Assembly (NCBI GenBank): GCA_944376715.1
Contig: CALWDO010000004.1
Coordinates: 42,364-106,363, forward strand
Length of the DNA stretch: 64,000 nt
From: an uncultured Lachnoclostridium sp.
GTDB taxonomy: Bacteria; Bacillota; Clostridia; Lachnospirales; Lachnospiraceae
Reading direction: 5' to 3'
Positions 17,763-24,967 of this stretch are shown piece after piece. The stretch's first letter is position 1; each line of letters begins with the position of its first letter. A program made the translations under genes and the position numbers. The notes under the pieces were generated by a model. It was not told where the DNA came from, ran no database searches, and was given only the letters and a program-made list of their open reading frames with translations.

Positions 17763-19434
17763 ACTCTTCCTCCTGTCCATAAGCAGACCGGACCATCCGT
17801 TTCGCTGTTTCTATATCCTCCTGCAGACCTGAAATCTCTTTTTCTCCGCCGCCATTCTCCGAAACTTTAGAAAAGTCTGATTTCAGGTGGCCTTCGATAC
17901 TCTCCAGCTGCTCCAGCATTTCTTTTCTCTCTACTCCGGAATCTATAAATTCCGGCGTTCTGGATATGATCTGGCTGATCAGTTCTTCGTACATCACGAG
18001 CGCAGTTCTCTCATTATCCATCGCTACCAGATTTCCTGCGGAAAGCGACATCAGATCTTCCCAGTATTCCCGATAGGTAATCGATGCGTCCCCCGCTTCG
18101 TCCACAATCCCTATCCGCGCATAATAATCAGAAATCTTATACAGACGCTTTGCTCTTTCCACCTGATTCTGTTCAAGGTTCCGCGACTCCGATGCGGTCT
18201 TAAAATATCCCCGGGCATTCTTTTTATTGCTTTCTTCTTCAAATTTATAGAAATACGCGATTCCCGCTTCATAGGAAAATGTGTCATATCCCTTTCTGTT
18301 TTCACGAAATATCTGTTCATTGGTCTGTTTTCTGTCCCCATATGAGATCAAGATGCCGCGCATAATTTCACTCTCCTCTGCCGTCAGAATGCCGTCATCC
18401 AGGAACCCGTCCTTCAGAAGACTCAGATACGCAGTCTCTTTGACAGGATTCAGATTAATCGCCTTCCGGTAATTTTCCAGCTCTTCTTCCTTGGAGGCGG
18501 AATTCTGCGCTGCCAGCAAAAACGCCTCATAACTGCTGCCTCTGGCATGGCTTTCCAGCACCGTGAATATACCTGCGCCCATCGCAGAAGCGGCCGTCAG
18601 GCATACTGAAAGAAGAAAACAGATCAGTTTCTTTTTCTGGATAACCCAATATCTGGAATCCATTTCCCAGTAATGTTCCAAAGCATAGAGCAGTTCTTCG
18701 CAGGACTGGTAACGCTCCTCTTTCCTGGGCTTTGTACATCGTTGAATTATAGCCTCCAGGCCGGCTGAAAGCTCTGGAACATATTCCCGGATCGGACGCA
18801 GCCGATACGGGCTTTCCCCTGTCAGGAGCTGAAAAAGCATTACTCCCAGTCCGTAAATGTCTGTTCTGGCATCGCTCTGTTCTGTCTCCGTATATTGTTC
18901 CGGCGCTGCGTACCCCCTTGTTCCCAGAGAAACAGTATCCCCGTGACTGCCCGGACAATACTCTCTCGCGGCGCCAAAGTCGATCAACACCACATTCCCA
19001 TCCGGTTTCAGCATTACATTGGCCGGCTTCATATCCCGGTAAATGACCGCCGGTTTTCTGGAATGCAGATACGACAATACCTCGCACAGCTGTTTTGCCC
19101 ATCCGATCACCGTCTCCTGGGGCTGGCGGCCATACTCTGCCAGAATATCTTCCAGAGACCGGCCTTCTATATAATCCATAACGATCAGAAGTGTTCCATC
19201 GCCTTCTATCACATCGGTAATGCTTGGAAGATGAGGATGTCTCAGTTTTTTCATCATCTGAATCTCTTTTTTGTCCACCTGAAAACCGTCATGGCCTTTT
19301 TCCCGCACCTCCTTGACCGCCCAGGGTTTATTGGCTCTTTCATTCAAGGCAAGATAGACAGTGCTCATTCCTCCTTCTCCGATCACATTCAATATTTTAT
19401 ACTTTCCCTCAATGACTGAACCGATCTCCAACAT
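17755..19434 (-). CDS. Membrane Ser/Thr protein kinase with extracytoplasmic helical domain
   Basis: A 559-residue protein. Residues 1-260 are a Hanks-type kinase with all key residues: IGEGGMSTVYLA loop, Lys41 in PWAVKEV, catalytic YRDMKPANV with Asp134, IDFGAARE with Asp152, and GTRGYAAPEQY. A membrane helix at about 270-292 leads to an outer domain of about 265 residues, helical and repeat-like (TPR-like in pattern). GGGAG precedes the ATG. The overlap with the PP2C gene is 26 bases. In Firmicute type VII systems EssB has a dead kinase fold, one membrane helix and an outer helical domain; this protein has the same plan but an intact active site. The target is unknown; FHA proteins and the ATPase are candidates. 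Confidence 0.93.
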   Translation of the reverse strand: MLEIGSVIEGKYKILNVIGEGGMSTVYLALNERANKPWAVKEVREKGHDGFQVDKKEIQMMKKLRHPHLPSITDVIEGDGTLLIVMDYIEGRSLEDILAEYGRQPQETVIGWAKQLCEVLSYLHSRKPAVIYRDMKPANVMLKPDGNVVLIDFGAAREYCPGSHGDTVSLGTRGYAAPEQYTETEQSDARTDIYGLGVMLFQLLTGESPYRLRPIREYVPELSAGLEAIIQRCTKPRKEERYQSCEELLYALEHYWEMDSRYWVIQKKKLICFLLSVCLTAASAMGAGIFTVLESHARGSSYEAFLLAAQNSASKEEELENYRKAINLNPVKETAYLSLLKDGFLDDGILTAEESEIMRGILISYGDRKQTNEQIFRENRKGYDTFSYEAGIAYFYKFEEESNKKNARGYFKTASESRNLEQNQVERAKRLYKISDYYARIGIVDEAGDASITYREYWEDLMSLSAGNLVAMDNERTALVMYEELISQIISRTPEFIDSGVERKEMLEQLESIEGHLKSDFSKVSENGGGEKEISGLQEDIETAKRMVRSAYGQEEEYD

Positions 19435-20206
19435 TCCGTTTCTCCCTTTCCGTCCTTATGGCAATCACGGAGATATTATCCCGTTCACCCCGTTCCAGAT
19501 TCCTGTCTGCCAATATCCTGCACTGTTCCTCCAGCGCTTTCTCATCCGACATCTGCTCCTGACAAAATGTATGATGCATCTCTTCAGCGCTGACCTCATG
19601 ACAGAACCCGTCACTGCAGACCAGATACACCGCTCCTTCTTTCACCGGGCCGCAGATATGCTCCGGAACACAGCCGTCCCCTCCTCCCACGCACTGCAGC
19701 AATATACTCCGTCTTGGATCCTTACTTGCCTGCTCTTCCGTCAAAAGCCCCTTTTTTACTTCTTCCGCTACCAGCGTCTGATCGGAAGTGATCTGCAAAG
19801 CTTCCCTCCCCAGCTCATAGACCCGGCTGTCACCCACATGCGCAATATAGTACCTTCCCCGAAACAGCAATAAAACTGTAGCCGTCGTACCCATTCGGAT
19901 GCCGTATCTGCGGCTGTATGCGCGCAGTCTGCAGTCTGCTTCGTTCAGGATCAGGTCCATGGAATGAAAAATCCTGCCTTTTCTCCTCCAACGGAAACGC
20001 CGCAGTTCTTTCTCCAGCCATCCGGAAAAAGCCGTCACTACAGATGCGCTCGCCGTCTCTCCCCTGTCCAGGCCGCCCATTCCGTCGCACAGTACTGCCA
20101 GAACTGCCTGTTCCCTGCCGTTCCCCGCTCTTTGTACCAGTATCGAATCCTGGTTTCCTTTCTTTCTCCTGCCTTCATCGGTGTAACAGGAAATAAAATA
20201 TCTCAT
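19409..20206 (-). CDS. PP2C-family Ser/Thr protein phosphatase
   Basis: A 265-residue cytosolic metal-dependent phosphatase. PP2C metal and catalytic motifs are in order: KKGNQDSILV near 15-24, VLCDGMGGLDRGE near 38-50, MGTTATVLLL near 104, AHVGDSRVYEL near 122, VCSDGF near 195 and ERDNISVIAI near 241. It is expected to reverse phosphorylation by the kinase encoded next. AGGAGGG precedes the ATG by 5 bases. It overlaps the prepilin peptidase gene by 32 bases and the kinase gene by 26, so all three are coupled. Confidence 0.94.
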   Translation of the reverse strand: MRYFISCYTDEGRRKKGNQDSILVQRAGNGREQAVLAVLCDGMGGLDRGETASASVVTAFSGWLEKELRRFRWRRKGRIFHSMDLILNEADCRLRAYSRRYGIRMGTTATVLLLFRGRYYIAHVGDSRVYELGREALQITSDQTLVAEEVKKGLLTEEQASKDPRRSILLQCVGGGDGCVPEHICGPVKEGAVYLVCSDGFCHEVSAEEMHHTFCQEQMSDEKALEEQCRILADRNLERGERDNISVIAIRTEREKRNVGDRFSH

Positions 20207-20681
20207 CTTTCCCTCCTGTTTCCAGCAACATCGCTAAGGTCGTGCCGGCCAGCGCGAACGGCGCCAGAGGAATCCCCTTTTCCCATTTTCCTTTTCCATG
20301 CAAAAGCAGATACAGACTCCACACGGATGCCAGAGAAAGACTGAATAAAATCGAATCCCAGACTCGGCCGCCCAGATAATATCCGATTGTCGCGAACAAT
20401 TTTACATCTCCGACTCCTACTCCTCCCTTTGAAATCATACAGCAGATCAGAAAAAATCCCCCTCCGGAAAGTGCGCCCCACACGGACGAAAGCAATATAT
20501 GGGTCCACGTATCCGATGACGAAACGCACTCCTGCAGCAGCAATATGCTTCTCAGCGTCAACATCGCCACAAGCATCCGGTTTGGAATGATCCGCTCTTT
20601 CAAATCAGTCTTTGCGATCATTACAAGTCCGCACATAAGGATCAGACAGCGCAAAAACCTCCATACAGAATATATGTCCAT
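20175..20681 (-). CDS. A24-family prepilin peptidase (TadV/CpaA-like)
   Basis: A 168-residue polytopic membrane protein with the two catalytic aspartates of GxGD peptidases: KTDLKERIIPN (first Asp near residue 19) and GVGVGDVKLFATIG (second near residue 90), separated by hydrophobic helices. It is the short form, without the N-methyltransferase zinc domain, as in TadV. ATG at 20681 is chosen by homology pattern; a GTG at 20726 in frame is possible and sits after a GGGCG/CGCCC hairpin. It is the first gene of the 16-kb locus, yet no prepilin-like gene is visible in the window, so its substrate is unknown. Confidence 0.85.
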   Translation of the reverse strand: MDIYSVWRFLRCLILMCGLVMIAKTDLKERIIPNRMLVAMLTLRSILLLQECVSSSDTWTHILLSSVWGALSGGGFFLICCMISKGGVGVGDVKLFATIGYYLGGRVWDSILFSLSLASVWSLYLLLHGKGKWEKGIPLAPFALAGTTLAMLLETGGKDEIFYFLLHR

Positions 20682-20748
20682 ACTAACCGGCCCTATCGTT
20701 ATACTATTAATAAATTGGAATCTCACGGGCGAACGCCCCTGAATTTTT

Positions 20749-20765
20749 GAACTTCATGAATGTTC
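20749..20765. promoter_or_regulatory. Near-palindrome at the start of the type VII operon transcript
   Basis: The sequence GAACTTCATGAATGTTC has GAAC/GTTC arms around a TTCATGAA palindrome, with one extra base on one side. It lies 8 to 24 bases downstream of the -10 element at 20773-20778, near the predicted transcription start. This is a plausible repressor site; no regulator gene is next to it. Confidence 0.4.
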
Positions 20766-20772
20766 TGTGTTT

Positions 20773-20800
20773 ACTATACCGTATTCGGCGAAAAAATCAA
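20773..20800 (-). promoter_or_regulatory. Promoter of the type VII locus operon
   Basis: On the minus strand TTGATT (20795-20800) and TATAGT (20773-20778) are 16 bases apart. It is the only clear promoter seen ahead of the run of twelve genes down to 4773, nearly all of which overlap or lie within about 26 bases. Confidence 0.55.
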
Positions 20801-20830
20801 CCCCCTTTTTCAAAAAAATGGAAAAGGGGG
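20801..20830 (-). terminator. Intrinsic terminator of the trpXYZ-type operon
   Basis: An 11-bp stem CCCCCTTTTTC/GGAAAAGGGGG with an A-rich loop, followed on the minus strand by TTGATTTTTT. It ends the tryptophan transporter transcript; the promoter of the type VII operon begins in its tail. Confidence 0.85.
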
Positions 20831-20838
20831 CTGTATGG

Positions 20839-21651
20839 TCACATCTCTTTTTCAGCAGACAGAAGGATCCGGTCGTTGTCCAGATCTTTTCCCGCGCCTG
20901 CCCGGAATTTTTCCAGAAGTCCTGCCACAGTCATATTTTTACGTTCTTCGCCTTGAATATCCAGGACAATACGTCCATCGTCCATCATCAACGTACGGTT
21001 TCCCATGGTTAAAGCCTGATGCATATTATGAGTTACCATCAGACAAGTAGTATGATTCCGTTCCACAATATCCTGTGTTAATTCCAGCACTTTTTCTGCC
21101 GTACCCGGATCCAGCGCCGCCGTATGTTCATCCAGCATCAGAAGCTGCGGCGGTACCATCGTAGCCATCAAAAGCGTCAAAGCCTGGCGCTGACCTCCGG
21201 ATAAAAGCCCTACCGGCTGCTTCATACGGTCTTCCAGTCCCATTCCCAGCAGAGAAAGCTGTTCCCGAAAAAACTCTTTGTCTTTTCTGGAGATCCGGCT
21301 GAACGGAGCCTTCCCTTCAGAAGAGCGCAGATATGCCAGTGCAAGATTCTCTTCAATTGTCATATGGGGCGCCGTACCCTTCAAAGGATCCTGAAATAAA
21401 CGGCCAATCACCTTACTCCGGCGATGCTCCGGCATAAATGTGATATCTTTTCCATCCAGTATAATGGATCCCTCATCTACATAAAAACTCCCCGCCACTG
21501 CTCCAAGCAATGTCGATTTTCCTGCCCCGTTGGAACCCACGATCGTGGCAAAATCCCCCGGTTTCAGGTGAAGTGAGAGTCCGTTGACCGCGCATTTTTC
21601 ATTGACAGTTCCCGGATTAAACGTTTTCTTGATATTTTCCAGTCTGAGCAT
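20839..21651 (-). CDS. trpZ: ABC transporter ATP-binding protein, tryptophan uptake (TrpZ-like)
   Basis: ATPase subunit of an importer. Walker A VGSNGAGKST near 39, signature LSGGQRQALT near 146, Walker B LLMLDEHTAALD near 167, and H-loop VTHNMHQ near 203 are intact. Length 270. It follows the permease by one base and shares its Trp T-box leader, which is the basis for the tryptophan assignment. The three genes match the TrpX-TrpY-TrpZ arrangement of streptococci. Confidence 0.85.
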   Translation of the reverse strand: MLRLENIKKTFNPGTVNEKCAVNGLSLHLKPGDFATIVGSNGAGKSTLLGAVAGSFYVDEGSIILDGKDITFMPEHRRSKVIGRLFQDPLKGTAPHMTIEENLALAYLRSSEGKAPFSRISRKDKEFFREQLSLLGMGLEDRMKQPVGLLSGGQRQALTLLMATMVPPQLLMLDEHTAALDPGTAEKVLELTQDIVERNHTTCLMVTHNMHQALTMGNRTLMMDDGRIVLDIQGEERKNMTVAGLLEKFRAGAGKDLDNDRILLSAEKEM

Positions 21652-21652
21652 A

Positions 21653-22561
21653 TCAGCGGCCTCCTTTCCGGGAAGCAGCCATCTTCCGTCTCTGGAATGC
21701 CGCGCCCTCTTTCAGAGTAGGCATGGCGATCGCAAGACCCACGATGACAGCAACCACCAGTTTCAGGCAGTCAATAGGAACAATCTTGGTCGTCAGGATG
21801 ATCGCATAGATAAACCGATAAATAATACTTCCGATCACTGCGGCAACTACTCCGCGTGCCACGGATTTCCGCCCTGTCAAAGTCTCTCCGATGATCAGGC
21901 ATGCCAGCCCGATGACCACGATACCGGTTCCGCTGTTAATATCCGCGGATTTCTGATACTGCGCCACCACCGCGCCGGACAGAGCCGTCATCGCATTAGC
22001 CATGCAGAGTCCAATCGTGATCATCAGAGCAGGATTTACAGAAGAGGCTCTCACCATCTCTTTGTTGTCACCGGTGGCACGGATACTCAGACCAATTCTG
22101 GTTTTGAGAAAAGCCACCAGGAGCACACAAATCAGAAGCGTAATGCCTCCTGCCAGCAGAATCTCATACCAATCGCCGCCAATACCTGTATCTTTCAGCA
22201 GGGAAAACAGTGTGTCCTGTCTTAGAAGGCTCGCATTGGAGCTCCATCCCATCGCCATCAGGTTAACCGTGTATAGTCCTGTATTGGTAACAATTCCTGC
22301 CAAAATCGACGGAACCCCCAGCCTCGTCTGCAAAAACGCAGTCACAAATCCGGCACACGCACCCGCTGCCAATGCGGCAAATATTGCAAGGACCGGATGC
22401 CCGGCTGTCGTAACCGTCACAGAAACAGCCGCGCCAAGTACAAACGTTCCGTCTGTGGTCAAATCCGCAATATCCAGAATGCGGTAACTTAAAAACAGTG
22501 CCAAAGCCACCAGCGCATACATGAATCCCAGCTCCAGGGCTGTCTGAACTACATAAAGCAT
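21653..22561 (-). CDS. trpY: ABC transporter permease, tryptophan uptake (TrpY-like)
   Basis: A 302-residue integral membrane protein of the LivH/branched-chain permease superfamily with about nine hydrophobic helices, for example LGFMYALVALALFLSYRIL at the N-terminus and DLTTDGTFVLGAAVSV, a conserved loop of this subgroup. It ends in a basic tail. Lies between the binding protein (32 bases upstream) and the ATPase. Substrate assignment rests on the T-box. Confidence 0.85.
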   Translation of the reverse strand: MLYVVQTALELGFMYALVALALFLSYRILDIADLTTDGTFVLGAAVSVTVTTAGHPVLAIFAALAAGACAGFVTAFLQTRLGVPSILAGIVTNTGLYTVNLMAMGWSSNASLLRQDTLFSLLKDTGIGGDWYEILLAGGITLLICVLLVAFLKTRIGLSIRATGDNKEMVRASSVNPALMITIGLCMANAMTALSGAVVAQYQKSADINSGTGIVVIGLACLIIGETLTGRKSVARGVVAAVIGSIIYRFIYAIILTTKIVPIDCLKLVVAVIVGLAIAMPTLKEGAAFQRRKMAASRKGGR

Positions 22562-22593
22562 ACTATCCTCTCATCCTTTCTGACTCCGGGAAA

Positions 22594-23652
22594 CTATTCT
22601 TCGGTCGTCGTGACTTCTACGACCTCTCCCATATCATAAAATACGGAATAGTCCGCTCCCAGAGTTTCGGCGGTCTCCGTATTCACAGTAATGATTCCGC
22701 CGTCCATCAAATAATAATCTTCCATACCGTCCATACCGGAAGTCATGGCTTCATATGCCAGATCTGCTGTCTCATGTCCCAGATCCGTATAATTTACGCC
22801 GCAGGTGGCAAACGCTCCGTTGCGGACAAAAGAATCTGCTCCAGTATAATGCGGAATACCTGCTTCTGCCAGATCTTCATAGATCGCCAGCTCCGCTGCC
22901 ATAATCACATTATCGGTTGGCGTAAAGACCGCGTCCACTCCATCCGCGATCAGCGCGCTGGCTGCCGCAATAACTTCATCGTTGGTATTGCCGGTCATTT
23001 CTTCATACGCAATTCCTTTTTCATCCAGATATGCCTTCGCCTCCGCGATGGGTTTCTCAGAATTTGCCTCTGACAGAGAATACAACAGTCCCACATTCTG
23101 TACATCCGGATTCTGAGCCAGCATCATATCCAGGATAAATTCCGTATTCAGCGCATCAGATGTGCCTGTCACATAATCAATCCCTGTCATCTTTGCACTC
23201 TCGGGATCAGAGATCGCCGCGTATACCACCGGCGTCTGAGTGTCTTCCGCACATACAGCCATTACCTGCGCAGCAAGGGTTGCTATCGGGATCACCACAT
23301 CCACGCCATCCGCGATCACCTGGGTTCCGATCTGATTCAGTACGGACTGATCTCCCTGACCTGAATATACCTCATATTCAATCGTCACTCCGTTCTCCTG
23401 CGCCAGCTGGTCCAGTTCTTCACACACAGCGTTCGCAATTTCATCCAGGGAAGCATGGTCCATCTGTTTTACCACTGCTACCTTATAGGCGCCTCCTTCC
23501 GATTCATCCGATGCTGTATCTCCTGTGGAAGTTTCTTCCGCATTTTCCGTACTCTGCGCGGAATCTGCGCTTGCTCCCGTACTTCCGCAGCCGGAAAGTG
23601 CCGCTGCCGTCATTGCCATGGTTAATAAGATGCTCACTGCTTTCTTTTTCAT
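22594..23652 (-). CDS. trpX: ABC transporter substrate-binding lipoprotein, tryptophan uptake (TrpX-like)
   Basis: A 352-residue lipoprotein of the PF04392-type (ABC substrate-binding) family. The signal peptide runs to a lipobox LSGCGS with Cys near 22, followed by a Ser/Thr/Glu-rich linker to about 52. The periplasmic-binding fold begins YKVAVVKQMDHASLDEI; inner motifs include IPIATLAAQ and VVYAAISDPE, typical of the family. GGAGG lies 8 bases before the ATG. First gene after the T-box leader. Confidence 0.88.
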   Translation of the reverse strand: MKKKAVSILLTMAMTAAALSGCGSTGASADSAQSTENAEETSTGDTASDESEGGAYKVAVVKQMDHASLDEIANAVCEELDQLAQENGVTIEYEVYSGQGDQSVLNQIGTQVIADGVDVVIPIATLAAQVMAVCAEDTQTPVVYAAISDPESAKMTGIDYVTGTSDALNTEFILDMMLAQNPDVQNVGLLYSLSEANSEKPIAEAKAYLDEKGIAYEEMTGNTNDEVIAAASALIADGVDAVFTPTDNVIMAAELAIYEDLAEAGIPHYTGADSFVRNGAFATCGVNYTDLGHETADLAYEAMTSGMDGMEDYYLMDGGIITVNTETAETLGADYSVFYDMGEVVEVTTTEE

Positions 23653-23726
23653 TTTTCATTCCTCCAATGATATTATAATTTTCGAAATGAAGAAACCTGG
23701 TTATAGAGCGCTATGCGATCTTTATA

Positions 23727-24002
23727 CAAAAAAACCGTCTCAAGCTGATGCTTGAGACGGTTATAATATCTACTATAATCGCGGTACCACTCAAATTGAC
23801 GTTCGTCCTCTCTACGCGTACTATCATACGCTCCTCATTGATAACGGGTTTGGTTCCCGGCAGTTCCTACTCTTTTCATTTCGGGCTGCCCTCGAAAGTC
23901 CATTCAGCAATCCATTCCATACCGCAATCCCACCACCTGCGGCTCTCTGTGATTTCATCGGAAAGCTTACTCTTCTTTCTCAACGGTTTCTCTTCTTTCT
24001 GT
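23727..24002 (-). ncRNA. T-box riboswitch, tryptophan type
   Basis: The leader of trpXYZ, about 275 nt. On the minus strand it shows the AGTA loop-E element opposite the specifier loop, the conserved antiterminator T-box sequence with TGGTACCGCG (23780-23789), and a terminator hairpin CCGTCTCAAGC/GCTTGAGACGG (23735-23760) followed by seven or more T. The specifier reads GAATGGAC, giving codon TGG at 23900-23902 (Trp), set by pairing of GAAAG with CTTTC at the base of stem I. Uncharged tRNA-Trp should bind and allow readthrough into the transporter genes. Confidence 0.93.
23735..23760 (-). terminator. T-box-controlled terminator hairpin
   Basis: An 11-bp perfect stem with a 4-base loop and a run of U on the minus strand (bases 23727-23734). 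It competes with the antiterminator formed by the T-box sequence. Confidence 0.9.
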
Positions 24003-24007
24003 TCTAT

Positions 24008-24036
24008 ATTCTATGCCGGATCGGTCAATTTGTCAA
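24008..24036 (-). promoter_or_regulatory. Sigma-A promoter of the T-box/trpXYZ transcript
   Basis: Consensus -35 TTGACA (24031-24036), 17-base spacer and -10 TAGAAT (24008-24013) on the minus strand, immediately ahead of the T-box leader. Confidence 0.85.
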
Positions 24037-24063
24037 CTGCTTTTTCACAGAAATTACCGGCTC

Positions 24064-24501
24064 CTACTTTGTCAGCTCCGCGACCACCTGATTGATCACC
24101 TTGCCGTCGGCCTTACCTTTCAGCTCTGCCATCACCGTCTTCATAATCATGCCTTTATTCTTCGTGGCGAGCACATCTGCAAATTTTGAAGTCAGGATCT
24201 CCTTTACTTCTTCCGCGCTTAAAAGTTTGGGCGCAAACTCGTTCATGACCGCATATCTCGCCTGATATTCTTCCAACAGATCTGTTCTGGAAGCCGGGCA
24301 GGTATCGATCTGTTCTTTTACCGTCTTTATTTCCTTTAAAACAGCCTGGTTTACCATCTCTTCCGGGATATCGTCCCTGCATCCCGCGTCAATGCCTGCT
24401 TTTTTTACCGCGGAAACTAGTACGGAGATGGACTCCTTTCTTGCTTTGTCCTTTGCCTTCATGGCCTCAATCATTGCTTTCTGCAATTCTTCCAGTTTCA
24501 T
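24064..24501 (-). CDS. yqeY: GatB/YqeY-domain protein
   Basis: A 145-residue helical protein of the YqeY family, related to the C-terminal tRNA-binding part of GatB. Recognised by MKLEELQKAMIEAMKAKD at the start, KARKESISVLVSAVK, and KNKGMIMKTVMAELKGKADG near the end. ATG at 24501 is chosen over an upstream open frame because GGAGG lies 9 bases before it. The 5' end overlaps the CBS gene by 35 bases. Function is not established; a tRNA-related role is assumed from the fold. Confidence 0.93.
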   Translation of the reverse strand: MKLEELQKAMIEAMKAKDKARKESISVLVSAVKKAGIDAGCRDDIPEEMVNQAVLKEIKTVKEQIDTCPASRTDLLEEYQARYAVMNEFAPKLLSAEEVKEILTSKFADVLATKNKGMIMKTVMAELKGKADGKVINQVVAELTK

Positions 24502-24925
24502 AACACAATTCCTCCTTCTGATTTTTGACATATGCATCATAACAGAACCTGATAATATCTTTTCTGGTGACGATTCCAATAAAGATTTTCTTGTCGTCGG
24601 TCACCGGAACAAAATTCTGATTCATAGCTGTCTGCACCAGATCTTCCATGGTCGCGTCGATAGATACCGGACGTACGTCCATTCTCCGGTCTACAGCCAA
24701 AATCGATACATTTTCAGCGTCTTTCAGGTTCATATTATATCTTTTTTTCAGTGTCCAGAGAATGTCTCCCTCTGTCACAGTACCTATGTAACGCCCTTGC
24801 CGGTCAATCAGCGGAATCGCCGAATACCCGCTGCGTTCCAGTTTTTCAATAGCCTGGCGAAGCGTCCATTCTTCATGCAAATGAGCGACTTCACTTTTCG
24901 GCGTCAAAAAAAACAACACATTCAT
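24467..24925 (-). CDS. Two-CBS-domain protein
   Basis: A 152-residue cytosolic protein composed of a tandem CBS pair, a module that binds adenine nucleotides. CBS 1 ends with IPLIDRQGRYIGTVTEGDIL near 38-57, CBS 2 with FVPVTDDKKIFIGIVTRKDI near 105-124. There is no attached enzyme or transporter domain, so it may regulate a partner in trans. AAGGGG precedes the ATG. Its 3' end overlaps yqeY. Confidence 0.9.
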   Translation of the reverse strand: MNVLFFLTPKSEVAHLHEEWTLRQAIEKLERSGYSAIPLIDRQGRYIGTVTEGDILWTLKKRYNMNLKDAENVSILAVDRRMDVRPVSIDATMEDLVQTAMNQNFVPVTDDKKIFIGIVTRKDIIRFCYDAYVKNQKEELCYETGRIAESND

Positions 24926-24967
24926 AGTTATCCCCTTTTTCCCGGCAGCCTGTGTACAGGCCGCCCT

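Noticed and set aside
20721-20742. GGGCG/CGCCC hairpin before the GTG of the prepilin peptidase, considered as terminator.
   Set aside because: The stem is only five or six pairs with a tiny loop and no T run.
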